From JABEVB01 sp049965775 (GTDB taxonomy: Bacteria; Planctomycetota; Phycisphaerae; WQYP01), in the NCBI GenBank assembly GCA_049965775.1, contig JBMFVX010000049.1, forward strand, positions 1-19,852: 19,852 bases of DNA, given 5' to 3'. Shown one piece after another: positions 7,425 through 15,295 of the stretch (within the stretch, counting starts at the first letter, position 1; each line of letters begins with the position of its first letter). Below the pieces are notes generated by a model that was given only the letters and a program-made list of their open reading frames with translations, was not told the origin of the DNA and searched no databases. Position numbers and translations under genes: made by a program.

Positions 7425-8405
7425 TTACCATTCATAGGCCCAGGCATAGGTGCTGTAGGTGGTGGCCTGCGGATTCCAAAGTACCTTTCCGTTGAGCGTT
7501 TCGCCGCAGCGTCCGGTGAGCCGAAAGCCCTTACGAAAAAATACGGGGTCGGTATCGTGAAAGCGATATGCGGAAAACTGATGCGAGCCACCGATTTTGG
7601 CTTTGTGCGTAAGGCCGCCGACCGGCGTGTGATACATGCCCGAGGAAAAATAATAGGTTCCGCAGAAATAATCTTCGAGGCCGGAGGAGAGCAACTCCGG
7701 CTCTTTGCTGCCGGCAAAGTAGCCGCGCATGCAGCCTTCCATAAAGTTCCAGTTGGGGCTGGATGCGGCCATTGTAACCAGAAAGAGCGCACCATCTTTA
7801 TTGGTTTTGAGCAGGTCAAACTCGGCCAATCGCGGCACCCGCAGGTTGGTGCGTTTATATAGCTTGAGCCGGGCCGTGTCGGGAAGCGTGATGCCGGCAA
7901 TTTGCACCGGCAGGCCAACGGCACCACGAATAATCCACCAGCCATCAGGGTTTCCCCGCACGCCTGGAGCAAGTTGGCTTGTTATGCGGATGGCCTTGCC
8001 AAACGGAATGCGAAAGGTGTTGTAAAAGCCTCCGACATGGCCGGTCATACCCATTTGGCGCACACCCCAGGGGGCGGCAGCGTCATCAAAGCCTACGCCG
8101 TGGCCGAGGCCATATTCCATGTCAATGGACGGTGCGGTTTCGCCATCAACATAAAAGCGAACGCGCGTCTGGTTAAAGTGCGGCCAGTTACCGCCAAACC
8201 ACATATGAGTTATGCAACCCGGTCCTTTGCGTTCAAATATAACAGTCTCCTTTTCGGCGGAAAGTATATTGACCTGCTTTTGCGCGGTGCTGAAGGTTTT
8301 AACGCCGGGCGTCCAGACCGGTTCGCCGGCAAAAGCCGACTTTGCGGAGACGCCAGAGAGAGCGGCAAGACCTGTGAAAGCGAGTACGTCACGACGTGTG
8401 GGCAT
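7425..8405 (-). CDS. Tat-exported GH172 (DUF2961) glycoside hydrolase
   Basis: 326 residues, a short single-domain DUF2961 protein, now classed as GH172, which includes exo-acting difructose-dianhydride and D-arabinofuranosidase enzymes. The N-terminus (MPTRRDVLAFTGLAAL) is a twin-arginine signal. Family motifs in order: ITHMWFGG (65-72), RFYVDGE (83-89), MEGCMRGYF with Glu223, SGLEDYF with Glu244, and YRFHDTDPVFF (280-290). The 21-residue gap between Glu223 and Glu244 equals that recalled for the catalytic pair of the founding member, which supports activity. ATG 8405 was chosen because AGGAG (CTCCT at 8413-8417 on the + strand) lies seven bases upstream and the Tat signal starts here; the upstream TTG 8444 has neither. 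Substrate is inferred only as a furanoside or similar terminal sugar. A 437-base spacer separates it from rhaT upstream. Confidence 0.85.
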   Translation of the reverse strand: MPTRRDVLAFTGLAALSGVSAKSAFAGEPVWTPGVKTFSTAQKQVNILSAEKETVIFERKGPGCITHMWFGGNWPHFNQTRVRFYVDGETAPSIDMEYGLGHGVGFDDAAAPWGVRQMGMTGHVGGFYNTFRIPFGKAIRITSQLAPGVRGNPDGWWIIRGAVGLPVQIAGITLPDTARLKLYKRTNLRVPRLAEFDLLKTNKDGALFLVTMAASSPNWNFMEGCMRGYFAGSKEPELLSSGLEDYFCGTYYFSSGMYHTPVGGLTHKAKIGGSHQFSAYRFHDTDPVFFRKGFRLTGRCGETLNGKVLWNPQATTYSTYAWAYEW

Positions 8406-8515
8406 AAATGTGCTCCTGTAACATGGCGGTCGGCGTGGCGGCAATGGCCTCCGCCGCGGGTTTTAGCACATCAGTTATGCCCGCGACCGCTCGCTGCGCC
8501 AAGTGAGCGCCGGAG

Positions 8516-8568
8516 TTAACCGCAGATAACGCAGATTTACGCAGAAGTTTTTCGTTGCGGGGCGCGGC
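8516..8568 (+). repeat. R4 repeat, copy 3
   Basis: TTAACCGCAGATAACGCAGA, then TTTACGCAGAAGTTTTTCG and a GGGGCGC tail. It lies 13 bases from R5 copy C. Confidence 0.85.
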
Positions 8569-8580
8569 TCCTCGGAGTAC

Positions 8581-8672
8581 AGTCTGCGTAAGGTACGCCA
8601 CCGTCACCGCGACTTGAGGCGTGCCAAAAATAATGCCGTCGCAACCCGGCGATTACTTGGACAGGCTCCCAG
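8581..8672 (-). repeat. R5 repeat, copy C
   Basis: Read on the - strand it starts CTGGGAGCCTGTCCAAGTAA, continues TCGCCGGGTTGCGA, then ATTTTTGGCAC, CCTCAAGT, GCGGTGACG and TGGCGTACCT. Copy B (11703-11803) follows it closely except for a swapped centre; copy A (19628-19697) shares about the first 70 bases. Its outer edge at 8672 touches the first recognisable bases of the AraC-type remnant. Confidence 0.88.
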
Positions 8673-8676
8673 GCGC

Positions 8677-8742
8677 ATGGCTGTGGTCTTCCATCGCGAG
8701 TTAAACACCACCCCCACAGAATATCGCCGTCAATCCCACCAG
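8677..8742 (+). pseudogene. C-terminal remnant of an AraC-type regulator
   Basis: The + strand encodes MAVVFHRELNTTPTEYRRQ in this interval. It resembles the last helix of AraC-family DNA-binding domains, where F(S/K)R.(L/F).. P..YRR is typical. Nothing of the rest of the domain (about 80 residues) or of the sensor domain can be found upstream; instead R5 ends four bases before it. The frame runs on to a stop at 8800-8802. I read this as a gene truncated by the repeat or by a deletion at its edge. AraC-type proteins commonly control rhamnose genes, so it may be the locus's lost regulator. The match is short, so chance similarity remains possible. Confidence 0.5.
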
Positions 8743-8842
8743 AACTTTCCGCCGCGAGCAAGTTCATCGCTTTCCCATCATCCGCCAAAGAATACGGATT
8801 AGGCCGATAAAACAGGCGACAGTTCGCTGTAAGATGCCGGAT

Positions 8843-10123
8843 TCAATGATGTGCCGTTATCATGGGAGCTGCCTGGCCTGAACCCTCGCCCTTCAAAGCA
8901 CGACTCTTCATCAGGTTGCCGCCTCCAACAATCAGGGTCGCCGCAATCAGCGACGAGACGCCGCCGGCAATGATAAGGTGGGTCCTTCTGCTGGTTCCCT
9001 TCCATTCGTGTCGCACAACGCCCCAAAGCGTTGCGAAGATAATCACGCTCGCCATATGCAACGTCCACCCGGAAAAGGCGAGGTCTACCGGCATAAAGCT
9101 CTGCCCCGCGGTATAAAAGAAAAATTGCAGATACCATATGACGCCCGCGAGGGAGGCAAAGACATAGTTGTTGAGGAGCGGCACCGCAACCACCGGCGTG
9201 CCAGAATCTGCCGCTGCCCCAGGTGTGTCCGACCGATAACTCGCCGTAACTGGGTGGCCCAACTCAGCCTGGTGGCTCGCAATGCGGCCTTCTGCGCCCG
9301 GTAAACGAACAAACCTCGCAATATACTGTCGGCCCGAACTATTCTTAAGATGCAGAATGATGCACCAGATTAAATTGGTGGTAAATCCGCCCGCAAGCAC
9401 GATGATAAGGGTGGGCAACCCTTCGCATACAGTTCGCTGTCCATGCCGCACCAGCATGGCGGCCGCTGCGGCGGTAATGCTGTTCTGTCCCTTGACCGCA
9501 TTGAATCCATCCAAGCCGGCAAAGCCAAAATTGATACAGGCACTCATAATGCCCGAGAAGCTGGCAACCAGCATACCTCTTCGAAAATTATATTCCTGCA
9601 CCACCGCCTTACGTTTATCTTCCGCCAACTCCCTTTCTTTGGCCCACCCGGCAGCGCCGCTTAAGCCGATGCCCGCCAAACATACCGCCACTCCCAGCAT
9701 GGTTACCAGACCCCATGCATGAGTGACAAGCTGGCCGATGGCGCCGTTAACGCAGGGCGGAATCAGCGTGCCAAAGGCTGCGGTATAGCTTAGCGCCACG
9801 GCCATGCCAAGTCCGATTCCCAAGTAGCGCAATGTCAGTCCAAAAGTCAGTGACCCAAGTCCCCACAGCACGCCAAAAAAATAGGTCCAGAATATTGCTT
9901 TCCCGCTGACCTGCTGAAATATATTCATGACGTCGGGCACAAAAATCGCCGCAAAAACCAGTGGAGCGACTATCCAACTGAAAAAGCCTCCCACCAGCCA
10001 ATAAGTTTCCCACGACCACCTGCGCACCCGCAAAAATGGCAGATAAAAACTTGCGGAGCCTAACCCGCCAATCCATTGCAATGTGACGGCAATATAGGGG
10101 TTGGCCGAAGCCACAGTGCTCAC
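8843..10123 (-). CDS. L-rhamnose-proton symporter RhaT
   Basis: About 426 residues and about ten membrane segments; imports L-rhamnose with a proton across the inner membrane. Diagnostic RhaT stretches are ASFYLPFLRVRRWSWETYWLVGG (about 24-46 of the protein), WGLGSLTFGLTLRYLGIGLGM (about 87-107), WYLQFFFYTAGQ (about 330-341) and GWTLHM. It is some 80 residues longer than the E. coli protein (about 344): a polar loop at about 262-316 (rich in Gly, Ser, Arg) and a longer tail account for much of this. The GTG at 10123 is chosen because GGAGG lies exactly six bases upstream; the TTG at 10129 touches that site and is unlikely. The sulfatase gene ends 54 bases upstream on the same strand, so the two are probably co-transcribed. 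Confidence 0.9.
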   Translation of the reverse strand: MSTVASANPYIAVTLQWIGGLGSASFYLPFLRVRRWSWETYWLVGGFFSWIVAPLVFAAIFVPDVMNIFQQVSGKAIFWTYFFGVLWGLGSLTFGLTLRYLGIGLGMAVALSYTAAFGTLIPPCVNGAIGQLVTHAWGLVTMLGVAVCLAGIGLSGAAGWAKERELAEDKRKAVVQEYNFRRGMLVASFSGIMSACINFGFAGLDGFNAVKGQNSITAAAAAMLVRHGQRTVCEGLPTLIIVLAGGFTTNLIWCIILHLKNSSGRQYIARFVRLPGAEGRIASHQAELGHPVTASYRSDTPGAAADSGTPVVAVPLLNNYVFASLAGVIWYLQFFFYTAGQSFMPVDLAFSGWTLHMASVIIFATLWGVVRHEWKGTSRRTHLIIAGGVSSLIAATLIVGGGNLMKSRALKGEGSGQAAPMITAHH

Positions 10124-10129
10124 AAGCAA

Positions 10130-10134
10130 CCTCC
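10130..10134 (-). promoter_or_regulatory. Ribosome binding site fixing the rhaT start
   Basis: GGAGG on the - strand (CCTCC on +), followed by TTGCTT and then GTG at 10123. The six-base spacing supports the GTG; the overlapping TTG would leave no spacing. Confidence 0.75.
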
Positions 10135-10177
10135 AGAAGTCCTGCCATGAAAAACTGAATCAAGGCGTGGTGGCTTA

Positions 10178-11551
10178 TCATGCACCGCTGCCGGGTGGAT
10201 GCATCTCAAGTTCACGCTTGCGCCAACATTCGGTCAAGCCATAATGGCTCATCATAAGGTCGGTGGGCAAAAACGGATCATTGGTTTTAACCAACCATTC
10301 ATCCAGCATCCGCTGCAACTGCTGTTTCACCGGGATTTGGGAGGCATCATCCACAAGATTTCTCAACTGGAAAGGGTCGGACTTGTTGTCAAAAAGAAGC
10401 CAGGGACGACGACCAACGGTTTCGGCATAGGTGAAGCGACTGGTACGCACACCGCGCCACTCGGGCAGGTTCTGCGTAACCGCCTCATCGTAACGGCAGT
10501 GGTTGGCTATAAAAACGCTTGCATGATCTTCCTGGGTCGAGACGCTGAACACATCGCGTCCTTCCCATTGGGGTGGAATCGTCCAGCCCAGCCATCCGGC
10601 AAGCGTGGGAGCGATATCCACCGTAGCCATCAGAACATCGCTGACGCGGCCGGCAGGAATGCGGCCGGGGTGCCGCACAAGAAACGGAACGTCAATGGAC
10701 TCTGCGTACGGTGTCTGCTTTTTCATCATACCGTGCGACCAGAGCATGTCACCATGGTCAGATGTGAACACCACCAAAGTATTCTGCGCCAGTTGGAGCA
10801 TGTCCAAGGTGTCGAGCAGCCGGCCCAGTTCATGATCAAGTGCGGTGATGGCCGCATAGTAATCTGCAGTGACTCGTCGGCATTCCAAGCCCTTTGCCAG
10901 GGGATTTGACGAACCGGGCTGAACGTTGGGCCGCAGGGGTAGTTTTTGCGGGTCGTAGCGGTCCCGGTACGCCGTCGGCACTTGATCGTACGGATCATGA
11001 GGGGGTCCCCACGACAGCGCCAGGCAAAATGGCTTGGATGAGCCAACGTGCCGCTTGAGAAAATCAATCGCCAAATCTGTCTGCACGACAGGCTCATATC
11101 CGCCCGGCTCAATAACCATGGGGCTGTCCCTGAAATAGCGCGGATGAAAGTAATCGTGCGAGCAATTATAAGCGGCCCAAAAATCCCACCCGAAACGACG
11201 TGGCCCCGGCGGCGTGAATTTATCGCGGGGCATTCCATCCAAATGCCATTTGCCAATATAGCCGGTGCTGTAACCGTGCGATTGAGCGACCGCACCCAAC
11301 GTGGGAAGGTTCACCGGCAGAGGCAAATCGTTGCCAAGGACAGTATGGGTGGTCGGATAGGTTGCTGTCAGCAATACTGCGCGATTGGGGCCACACACTG
11401 GCGTTGTGGCAATGGCATTGGTCAGCCGCATGCCCTGGGCAGCCATCCGATCCATATTTGGCGTGTGCACCTGCGCATTGCCCGCGCAGCGCATATCCAT
11501 ACCGCGCATCTGATCTGCAAAAATAAACAGCAAATTGGGACTGTCTGCCAC
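10178..11551 (-). CDS. Type I (S1) sulfatase without signal peptide
   Basis: 457 residues, hydrolyses sulfate esters, usually from sulfated sugars. The formylglycine motif is CGPNR with Cys53, fitting C-x-P-x-R, so it needs a formylglycine-generating enzyme or anaerobic maturase not encoded here. Metal and sulfate-binding residues expected for the family are seen: Asp13-Gln14 (FADQ), Lys101/His103 (GKWHL), His185 (PHDPY), Asp265-His266 (SDHGD) and Lys278/Lys279. No signal peptide is present: the protein starts ADSPNLLFIFADQ, the first beta strand. An in-frame TGA lies two codons upstream of the GTG start, so no longer version exists. GAGG lies six bases upstream. It therefore appears cytoplasmic, and it precedes rhaT by 54 bases, suggesting that imported sulfated sugars are desulfated inside. 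Which sugar is unknown. Confidence 0.9.
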   Translation of the reverse strand: MADSPNLLFIFADQMRGMDMRCAGNAQVHTPNMDRMAAQGMRLTNAIATTPVCGPNRAVLLTATYPTTHTVLGNDLPLPVNLPTLGAVAQSHGYSTGYIGKWHLDGMPRDKFTPPGPRRFGWDFWAAYNCSHDYFHPRYFRDSPMVIEPGGYEPVVQTDLAIDFLKRHVGSSKPFCLALSWGPPHDPYDQVPTAYRDRYDPQKLPLRPNVQPGSSNPLAKGLECRRVTADYYAAITALDHELGRLLDTLDMLQLAQNTLVVFTSDHGDMLWSHGMMKKQTPYAESIDVPFLVRHPGRIPAGRVSDVLMATVDIAPTLAGWLGWTIPPQWEGRDVFSVSTQEDHASVFIANHCRYDEAVTQNLPEWRGVRTSRFTYAETVGRRPWLLFDNKSDPFQLRNLVDDASQIPVKQQLQRMLDEWLVKTNDPFLPTDLMMSHYGLTECWRKRELEMHPPGSGA

Positions 11552-11702
11552 CCATCACCTCATACCAAATCGCCCATAGACCGTGCCACCTGCGCGCAGC
11601 GAGCCTCTGGAAAACGGCCAGCCAAATCGCGGCTCAGCAAGGCATCATAAAGGGATCAACTTACGCCAGCAAGAATGTCTGCCCGCTGTATCGTAGCCGC
11701 TT

Positions 11703-11803
11703 CTGGGAGCCTGTCCAAGTAATCGCCGGGTTGCGATCCCGGCGCGCGCCGGGAATTTTTGGCACTCCTCAAGTAGCGGTGACGATGGCGTACCTGATGC
11801 AGA
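11703..11803 (+). repeat. R5 repeat, copy B
   Basis: Same start as copies A and C (CTGGGAGCCTGTCCAAGTAA, TCGCCGGGTTGCGA). Its centre is replaced by an 18-base perfect palindrome (TCCCGGCGC and its complement, 11737-11754), then ATTTTTGGCACTCCTCAAGT, GCGGTGACG and TGGCGTACCT. R6 starts three bases later. Confidence 0.88.
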
Positions 11804-11806
11804 TGA

Positions 11807-11854
11807 CCACGCGGCTTAACCACGTGGCTCGTTGGTGGGCGACGTTCAATTTTG
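11807..11854 (+). repeat. R6 palindrome repeat, copy 2
   Basis: CCACGCGG, CTTAA, CCACGTGG (one mismatch in the stem), then CTCGTTGGTGGGCGACG and TTCAATTTT. It matches 6416-6464 apart from a few substitutions and a one-base gap. Confidence 0.8.
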
Positions 11855-12016
11855 CCTCAAATGTTAGCCGCTGGCTGTATATCTCCATATACGGTCTTGC
11901 GGCCCTGAGGCCTCGCTGCGAGGCGTCCGTTCTGCGGCACGGCACGGCTGAAGACCCTGCATCCGTACGAATGAATGCAAACCTCCAATACCCGCACAGA
12001 CGCTCACCAGGCACCC

Positions 12017-14833
12017 TCACGGCGCCTGAGAGGTAAAGTCATAATTACCTGACTCCACCCGGCAGGTTGCAACTTCATCCCTGAAACCCACCAGCTTCAC
12101 ATAAGACGATCCGCCGATCGCATGGCCATCTAACTGCACCGATTGCACAGTTTTGGCGGGTATTTTGACGGTTGCATCACTGTTGGCCGGTACCTGAATA
12201 CGCCAGCGCAACAGGCCCTTGGGTGTAAGTTGCCAATTGCTGACAATTAAACCATACGGCGATCGGTGCCATGCATGCACCCATGTCAGCCCGTGCAGCA
12301 GCGTGGGCTGCATGACAATATGCCTGAATCCGGGGTGATGACGCCCGCTTTTAATGCCTGCGACATCCTTGAACAGCCACGAAACCATATCGCCTATCAA
12401 CATAACGTGGTCCTGCGAATTCATGGCGGGCCGCGCGGTGTTGCCGTTCCAAAGTTCCCATATGCTTGTCGCACCATGCCTGACCATAAAGCCCCAGCCG
12501 GGATAACTCGCCCGGTCAAGCATCTTCCAGGCTGCATTGCTATGCCCGCATGCCGAGAGCTGGCCAAACATCCACTGCAGGCCAATAACACCACACCCCA
12601 CATGCCCTCCCTGCCGTGCGTTAATGCGCCACATCAATCGCTTTATTACGCTGCTGCGCCGGTCGGCCGGTACAATGCCCGCCGCCAGCGGCAAAATACA
12701 CGAGGTATCCGAACCGTTGCCGTAGTAGCCCAGATGCGCATGGTATACATGGCGGTTGAACGCGGCATACAGCTTGCCAGCCGCGGTGAGCCAGCGAGCC
12801 TGGTCCTGCGGCTTGTGCAGCAGCCTGGCGTAGCCGGCCATAAGCTTGAGGTCTTTGTAAAGCATGGCACTGGCCAACACCGCCTTGGGCGTCAACCGGT
12901 TTGGATCGCGCGTATGAATGCGATTGGGCGACCTGGCTGGTGCGCACCAGTCGCCGAATTGATCGGCCGTCGAATAACCGTTCTTCAGCTTGCCCAACTG
13001 ATAATTCACCCACAGTGCCATCGCCGCATAGTGCACTTGCAGAGGCTTTATGTCACCATACATACGATATAGCTCGCCAGGCAGAACAATAAACGTACTC
13101 GGCCATGTTACGTTGCCGGTGTAAGATGGCAGGTAGGGCGGGTTGATATCGCTGATATCGCCATTGGGCTTTTGGGCGTCCTGAATGTCCCAAAGCCATT
13201 TGGCGTAAAACCGGTGCGCGTTGAATAAAAACATTTCGCTCTGCGATTCTTTACAGCGGGCTCCCATCCAGCCCAGGCGCTCATCCCGCTGCGGGCAATC
13301 CAGTGGTATGGATCGCCAGTTGTTCTGCATGCTCCAGCGGCAAGCGTGCACAATCTTATTAACCAGCTTTGACGAGCAGCTAAACCCGCCCGCCACCGGC
13401 AGTGCATCATGCACCACCTGCCCCTCAAGAGTGTGCAGTGTCGGTCGTCCCGGGTATCCCCTGACCTCGGTATACCTGAACCCATGCGTTGTAAATATCG
13501 GATGCCAGCTCTTTGGCCCCCGCTTGCTGTATATAAACGTATCCGTTTGCTTCGCGGTGCGCAAATTAGTCGTATAGAGTTCAATGGCGCCCGGCGCAGA
13601 AGACGTCAAGTCCATGGTTTGTTGACCGTCGCGCACCAGGCTTTCACCAAAACGCAGCACGATCTTGCCGGCCCCATGCGATTTTGGCAGCCGCACCCGG
13701 CACCATCCCGCCATATTCTGCCCAAAATCAAAAATCCATACCCCCGGAGCAATTTGCCTTAGCGCCCTCGGAGCCAGTCTTTTTACCACCCGTATCGGCT
13801 GCTGGCTCATCGCCACAAGGCTTCCCCCCGGCGGCGTGAGCACTTTCGCTGCATGCCAATTCGCTGACACATAGTCCGGGCGACTCCATCCCGGCAGCGC
13901 AAAATTGGCATTGTACGTCTCGCCGTTGTATTCATTGTCCATACGAATAGGCCCGGAGATTGTCATCTGCCACTGCCCGTTGCTTACCAGATGCACCTTG
14001 CTGCCGTCGGCATAATGAATGTTAAGCAACAACAGCAGCCGCGGCGAAATATGAATGTCGTATGGCAAAAATGCCTTGATGCCAAACAGGCGGCCATTGC
14101 CCAGCACCACGCCTATGGCATTGTGCCCGGCCTTAAGCAGCGGCGCAATATTTACCGCAACATAATAGCAGCGACTCGGATACCAGCTTAACGGTGGAGA
14201 TAACTCGTCATGGTTGGCAGCCACGCCGTTAACATACAGCCGCGAAAGACCAAGGCCGCATATATACGCCACGGCAGACTTAATCGGTTTGTCTACGGCA
14301 AACTCGCGCCGCAGATAGGTAGCCGGCATCGGATGCCGCACCCCGGTTGGGTGCTGGCTCGGCCAGCCAATCCATTGTGCCCCGCGCCAATCGGTCGGCG
14401 TCAAAAGCCCTTCCCGCCAGCTGGCGATTCTGCTCCACGGACTGCATATTCCGCTCTGGTTCCAGACCCGAAGCTTCCAAAAGTAGCGCCGCCCCGATAC
14501 AAGCACCATACCGGCATACTTAATGCCGACGCATTGGCTGCTTGTAATCTTATGCGAGTTCCACACATCGCCGATATTTCTGGCCAACAAACCCCGCGAT
14601 GACGCCGCAAGTATTTGATACGCCGTTTGATGTTGCCCGCGGCCAGGCCACTTTAGCCGCCAGCTTAGCACCGGATGCCTCGAGTTAATGGCCACGGGGT
14701 TATGCCGCCACTGTACCTGCAGGTGCGACGGCGCCGCGGGCCGCAGAGCGCCGGGCCCCATGACATTGACTGCCGCAGCACACAAATTGGCCCACATGAA
14801 AAGGCCGATCAGGCCGACCAGACTCAGCATCAT
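12017..14833 (-). CDS. Exported GH78 alpha-L-rhamnosidase
   Basis: About 938 residues with the usual GH78 plan. A Sec signal peptide (1-20, LSLVGLIGLFMW then LCAAA) is followed by an Ig-like domain (WRLKW, AYQILAAS, YFWKLRVWN), the rhamnosidase N domain (LYVNGVAANHDELSP, VLGNGRLFG), a second beta domain (FDFGQNMAGW, LRFGESL), the alpha-barrel and a C-terminal beta domain. The general acid is expected at Glu518 in DCPQRDERLGW, and the general base at Glu793 in GATSIWELW; both motifs are intact. It should cleave terminal alpha-L-rhamnose in the periplasm or outside. The start is one of two adjacent ATGs (14833 or 14830) behind AAGG. The frame stays open to 15115, but that extension is Arg-rich, precedes the signal peptide and overlaps a phased DNA repeat. 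Together with GH106 it gives two unrelated rhamnosidase folds in one locus. Confidence 0.9.
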   Translation of the reverse strand: MMLSLVGLIGLFMWANLCAAAVNVMGPGALRPAAPSHLQVQWRHNPVAINSRHPVLSWRLKWPGRGQHQTAYQILAASSRGLLARNIGDVWNSHKITSSQCVGIKYAGMVLVSGRRYFWKLRVWNQSGICSPWSRIASWREGLLTPTDWRGAQWIGWPSQHPTGVRHPMPATYLRREFAVDKPIKSAVAYICGLGLSRLYVNGVAANHDELSPPLSWYPSRCYYVAVNIAPLLKAGHNAIGVVLGNGRLFGIKAFLPYDIHISPRLLLLLNIHYADGSKVHLVSNGQWQMTISGPIRMDNEYNGETYNANFALPGWSRPDYVSANWHAAKVLTPPGGSLVAMSQQPIRVVKRLAPRALRQIAPGVWIFDFGQNMAGWCRVRLPKSHGAGKIVLRFGESLVRDGQQTMDLTSSAPGAIELYTTNLRTAKQTDTFIYSKRGPKSWHPIFTTHGFRYTEVRGYPGRPTLHTLEGQVVHDALPVAGGFSCSSKLVNKIVHACRWSMQNNWRSIPLDCPQRDERLGWMGARCKESQSEMFLFNAHRFYAKWLWDIQDAQKPNGDISDINPPYLPSYTGNVTWPSTFIVLPGELYRMYGDIKPLQVHYAAMALWVNYQLGKLKNGYSTADQFGDWCAPARSPNRIHTRDPNRLTPKAVLASAMLYKDLKLMAGYARLLHKPQDQARWLTAAGKLYAAFNRHVYHAHLGYYGNGSDTSCILPLAAGIVPADRRSSVIKRLMWRINARQGGHVGCGVIGLQWMFGQLSACGHSNAAWKMLDRASYPGWGFMVRHGATSIWELWNGNTARPAMNSQDHVMLIGDMVSWLFKDVAGIKSGRHHPGFRHIVMQPTLLHGLTWVHAWHRSPYGLIVSNWQLTPKGLLRWRIQVPANSDATVKIPAKTVQSVQLDGHAIGGSSYVKLVGFRDEVATCRVESGNYDFTSQAP

Positions 14834-14983
14834 CGCCTTGTAATGCAAACCTGCCACACCTGATTCTTGGCTCTGCCGGCGCTCGAGCCATCCGCGGGCG
14901 TGCGCCTTACCGGCTGTTCCGCCAGGCCGATAAACTTCAGCGCGGGCCAAACACCGCGCAACCTCAGCGGATGTTACTCCACG

Positions 14984-15028
14984 CACCTTACACACCTTGA
15001 GTACATGTATCACCTCAAGCACCTCAAA
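14984..15028 (-). promoter_or_regulatory. Phased 9-bp repeats upstream of GH78
   Basis: On the + strand, CACCT starts at 14984, 14993, 15011 and 15020 (spacings 9, 18, 9): CACCTTACA, CACCTTGAG, a central TACATGTAT, CACCTCAAG, CACCTCAAA. The inner units also form an inverted pair, CTTGAG (14996-15001) and CTCAAG (15014-15019), around TACATGTA. The array is about 150-180 bases upstream of the GH78 start codon. It looks like a multi-site binding array for a regulator; no protein partner is identified. Confidence 0.5.
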
Positions 15029-15295
15029 TGGTACACTCGAAAAACCGTCGTAAATGCTAAGCAAGCCCCGCTTTACTCGCGGCAACACGCATGTCGCCGG
15101 CTGCAACAGGCTCAATTATCATAAACCTGGCGATAAGAATACCTGCATGCCCCACAAGTGGCAACGCACCTGCGAGCAGTGCCGCAATGGGAGCTTTTAC
15201 CAGACAAAGCACAGCGTTACACCCAGACGTCTGCCGAATACCTCGATATGGGGCCGCACGCAGCGCGGCCTGCGGGCCGGAAGGGGCGACGGGGG

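Larger units (their letters stand above)
8406..8842. other. Spacer with repeats and a regulator scrap
   Basis: The 437 bases between the GH172 gene and rhaT contain the GH172 ribosome site, an R4 copy (8516-8568), an R5 copy (8581-8672, reverse orientation), and then the AraC-type remnant. No intact gene is visible. The GH172 gene may have its own promoter here. Confidence 0.6.
11552..12016. other. Spacer with R5 and R6 repeats
   Basis: The 465 bases between the sulfatase start and the GH78 stop contain R5 copy B (11703-11803) directly followed by R6 copy 2 (11807-11854). Open frames on both strands are short and repeat-driven. The first 150 bases, nearest the sulfatase, should carry its promoter, but I see no clear -35/-10 pair. 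A stem of 8 bp (CAGGCACC at 12008-12015 with GGCGCCTG at 12021-12028, one wobble pair) spans the GH78 stop and might help end its transcript, though no T-run follows. Confidence 0.6.

Noticed and set aside
14834..15115. N-terminal extension of the GH78 protein to the TTG at 15115
   Set aside because: The extension is Arg-rich, lies before a good signal peptide, and covers the phased 9-bp DNA repeat.
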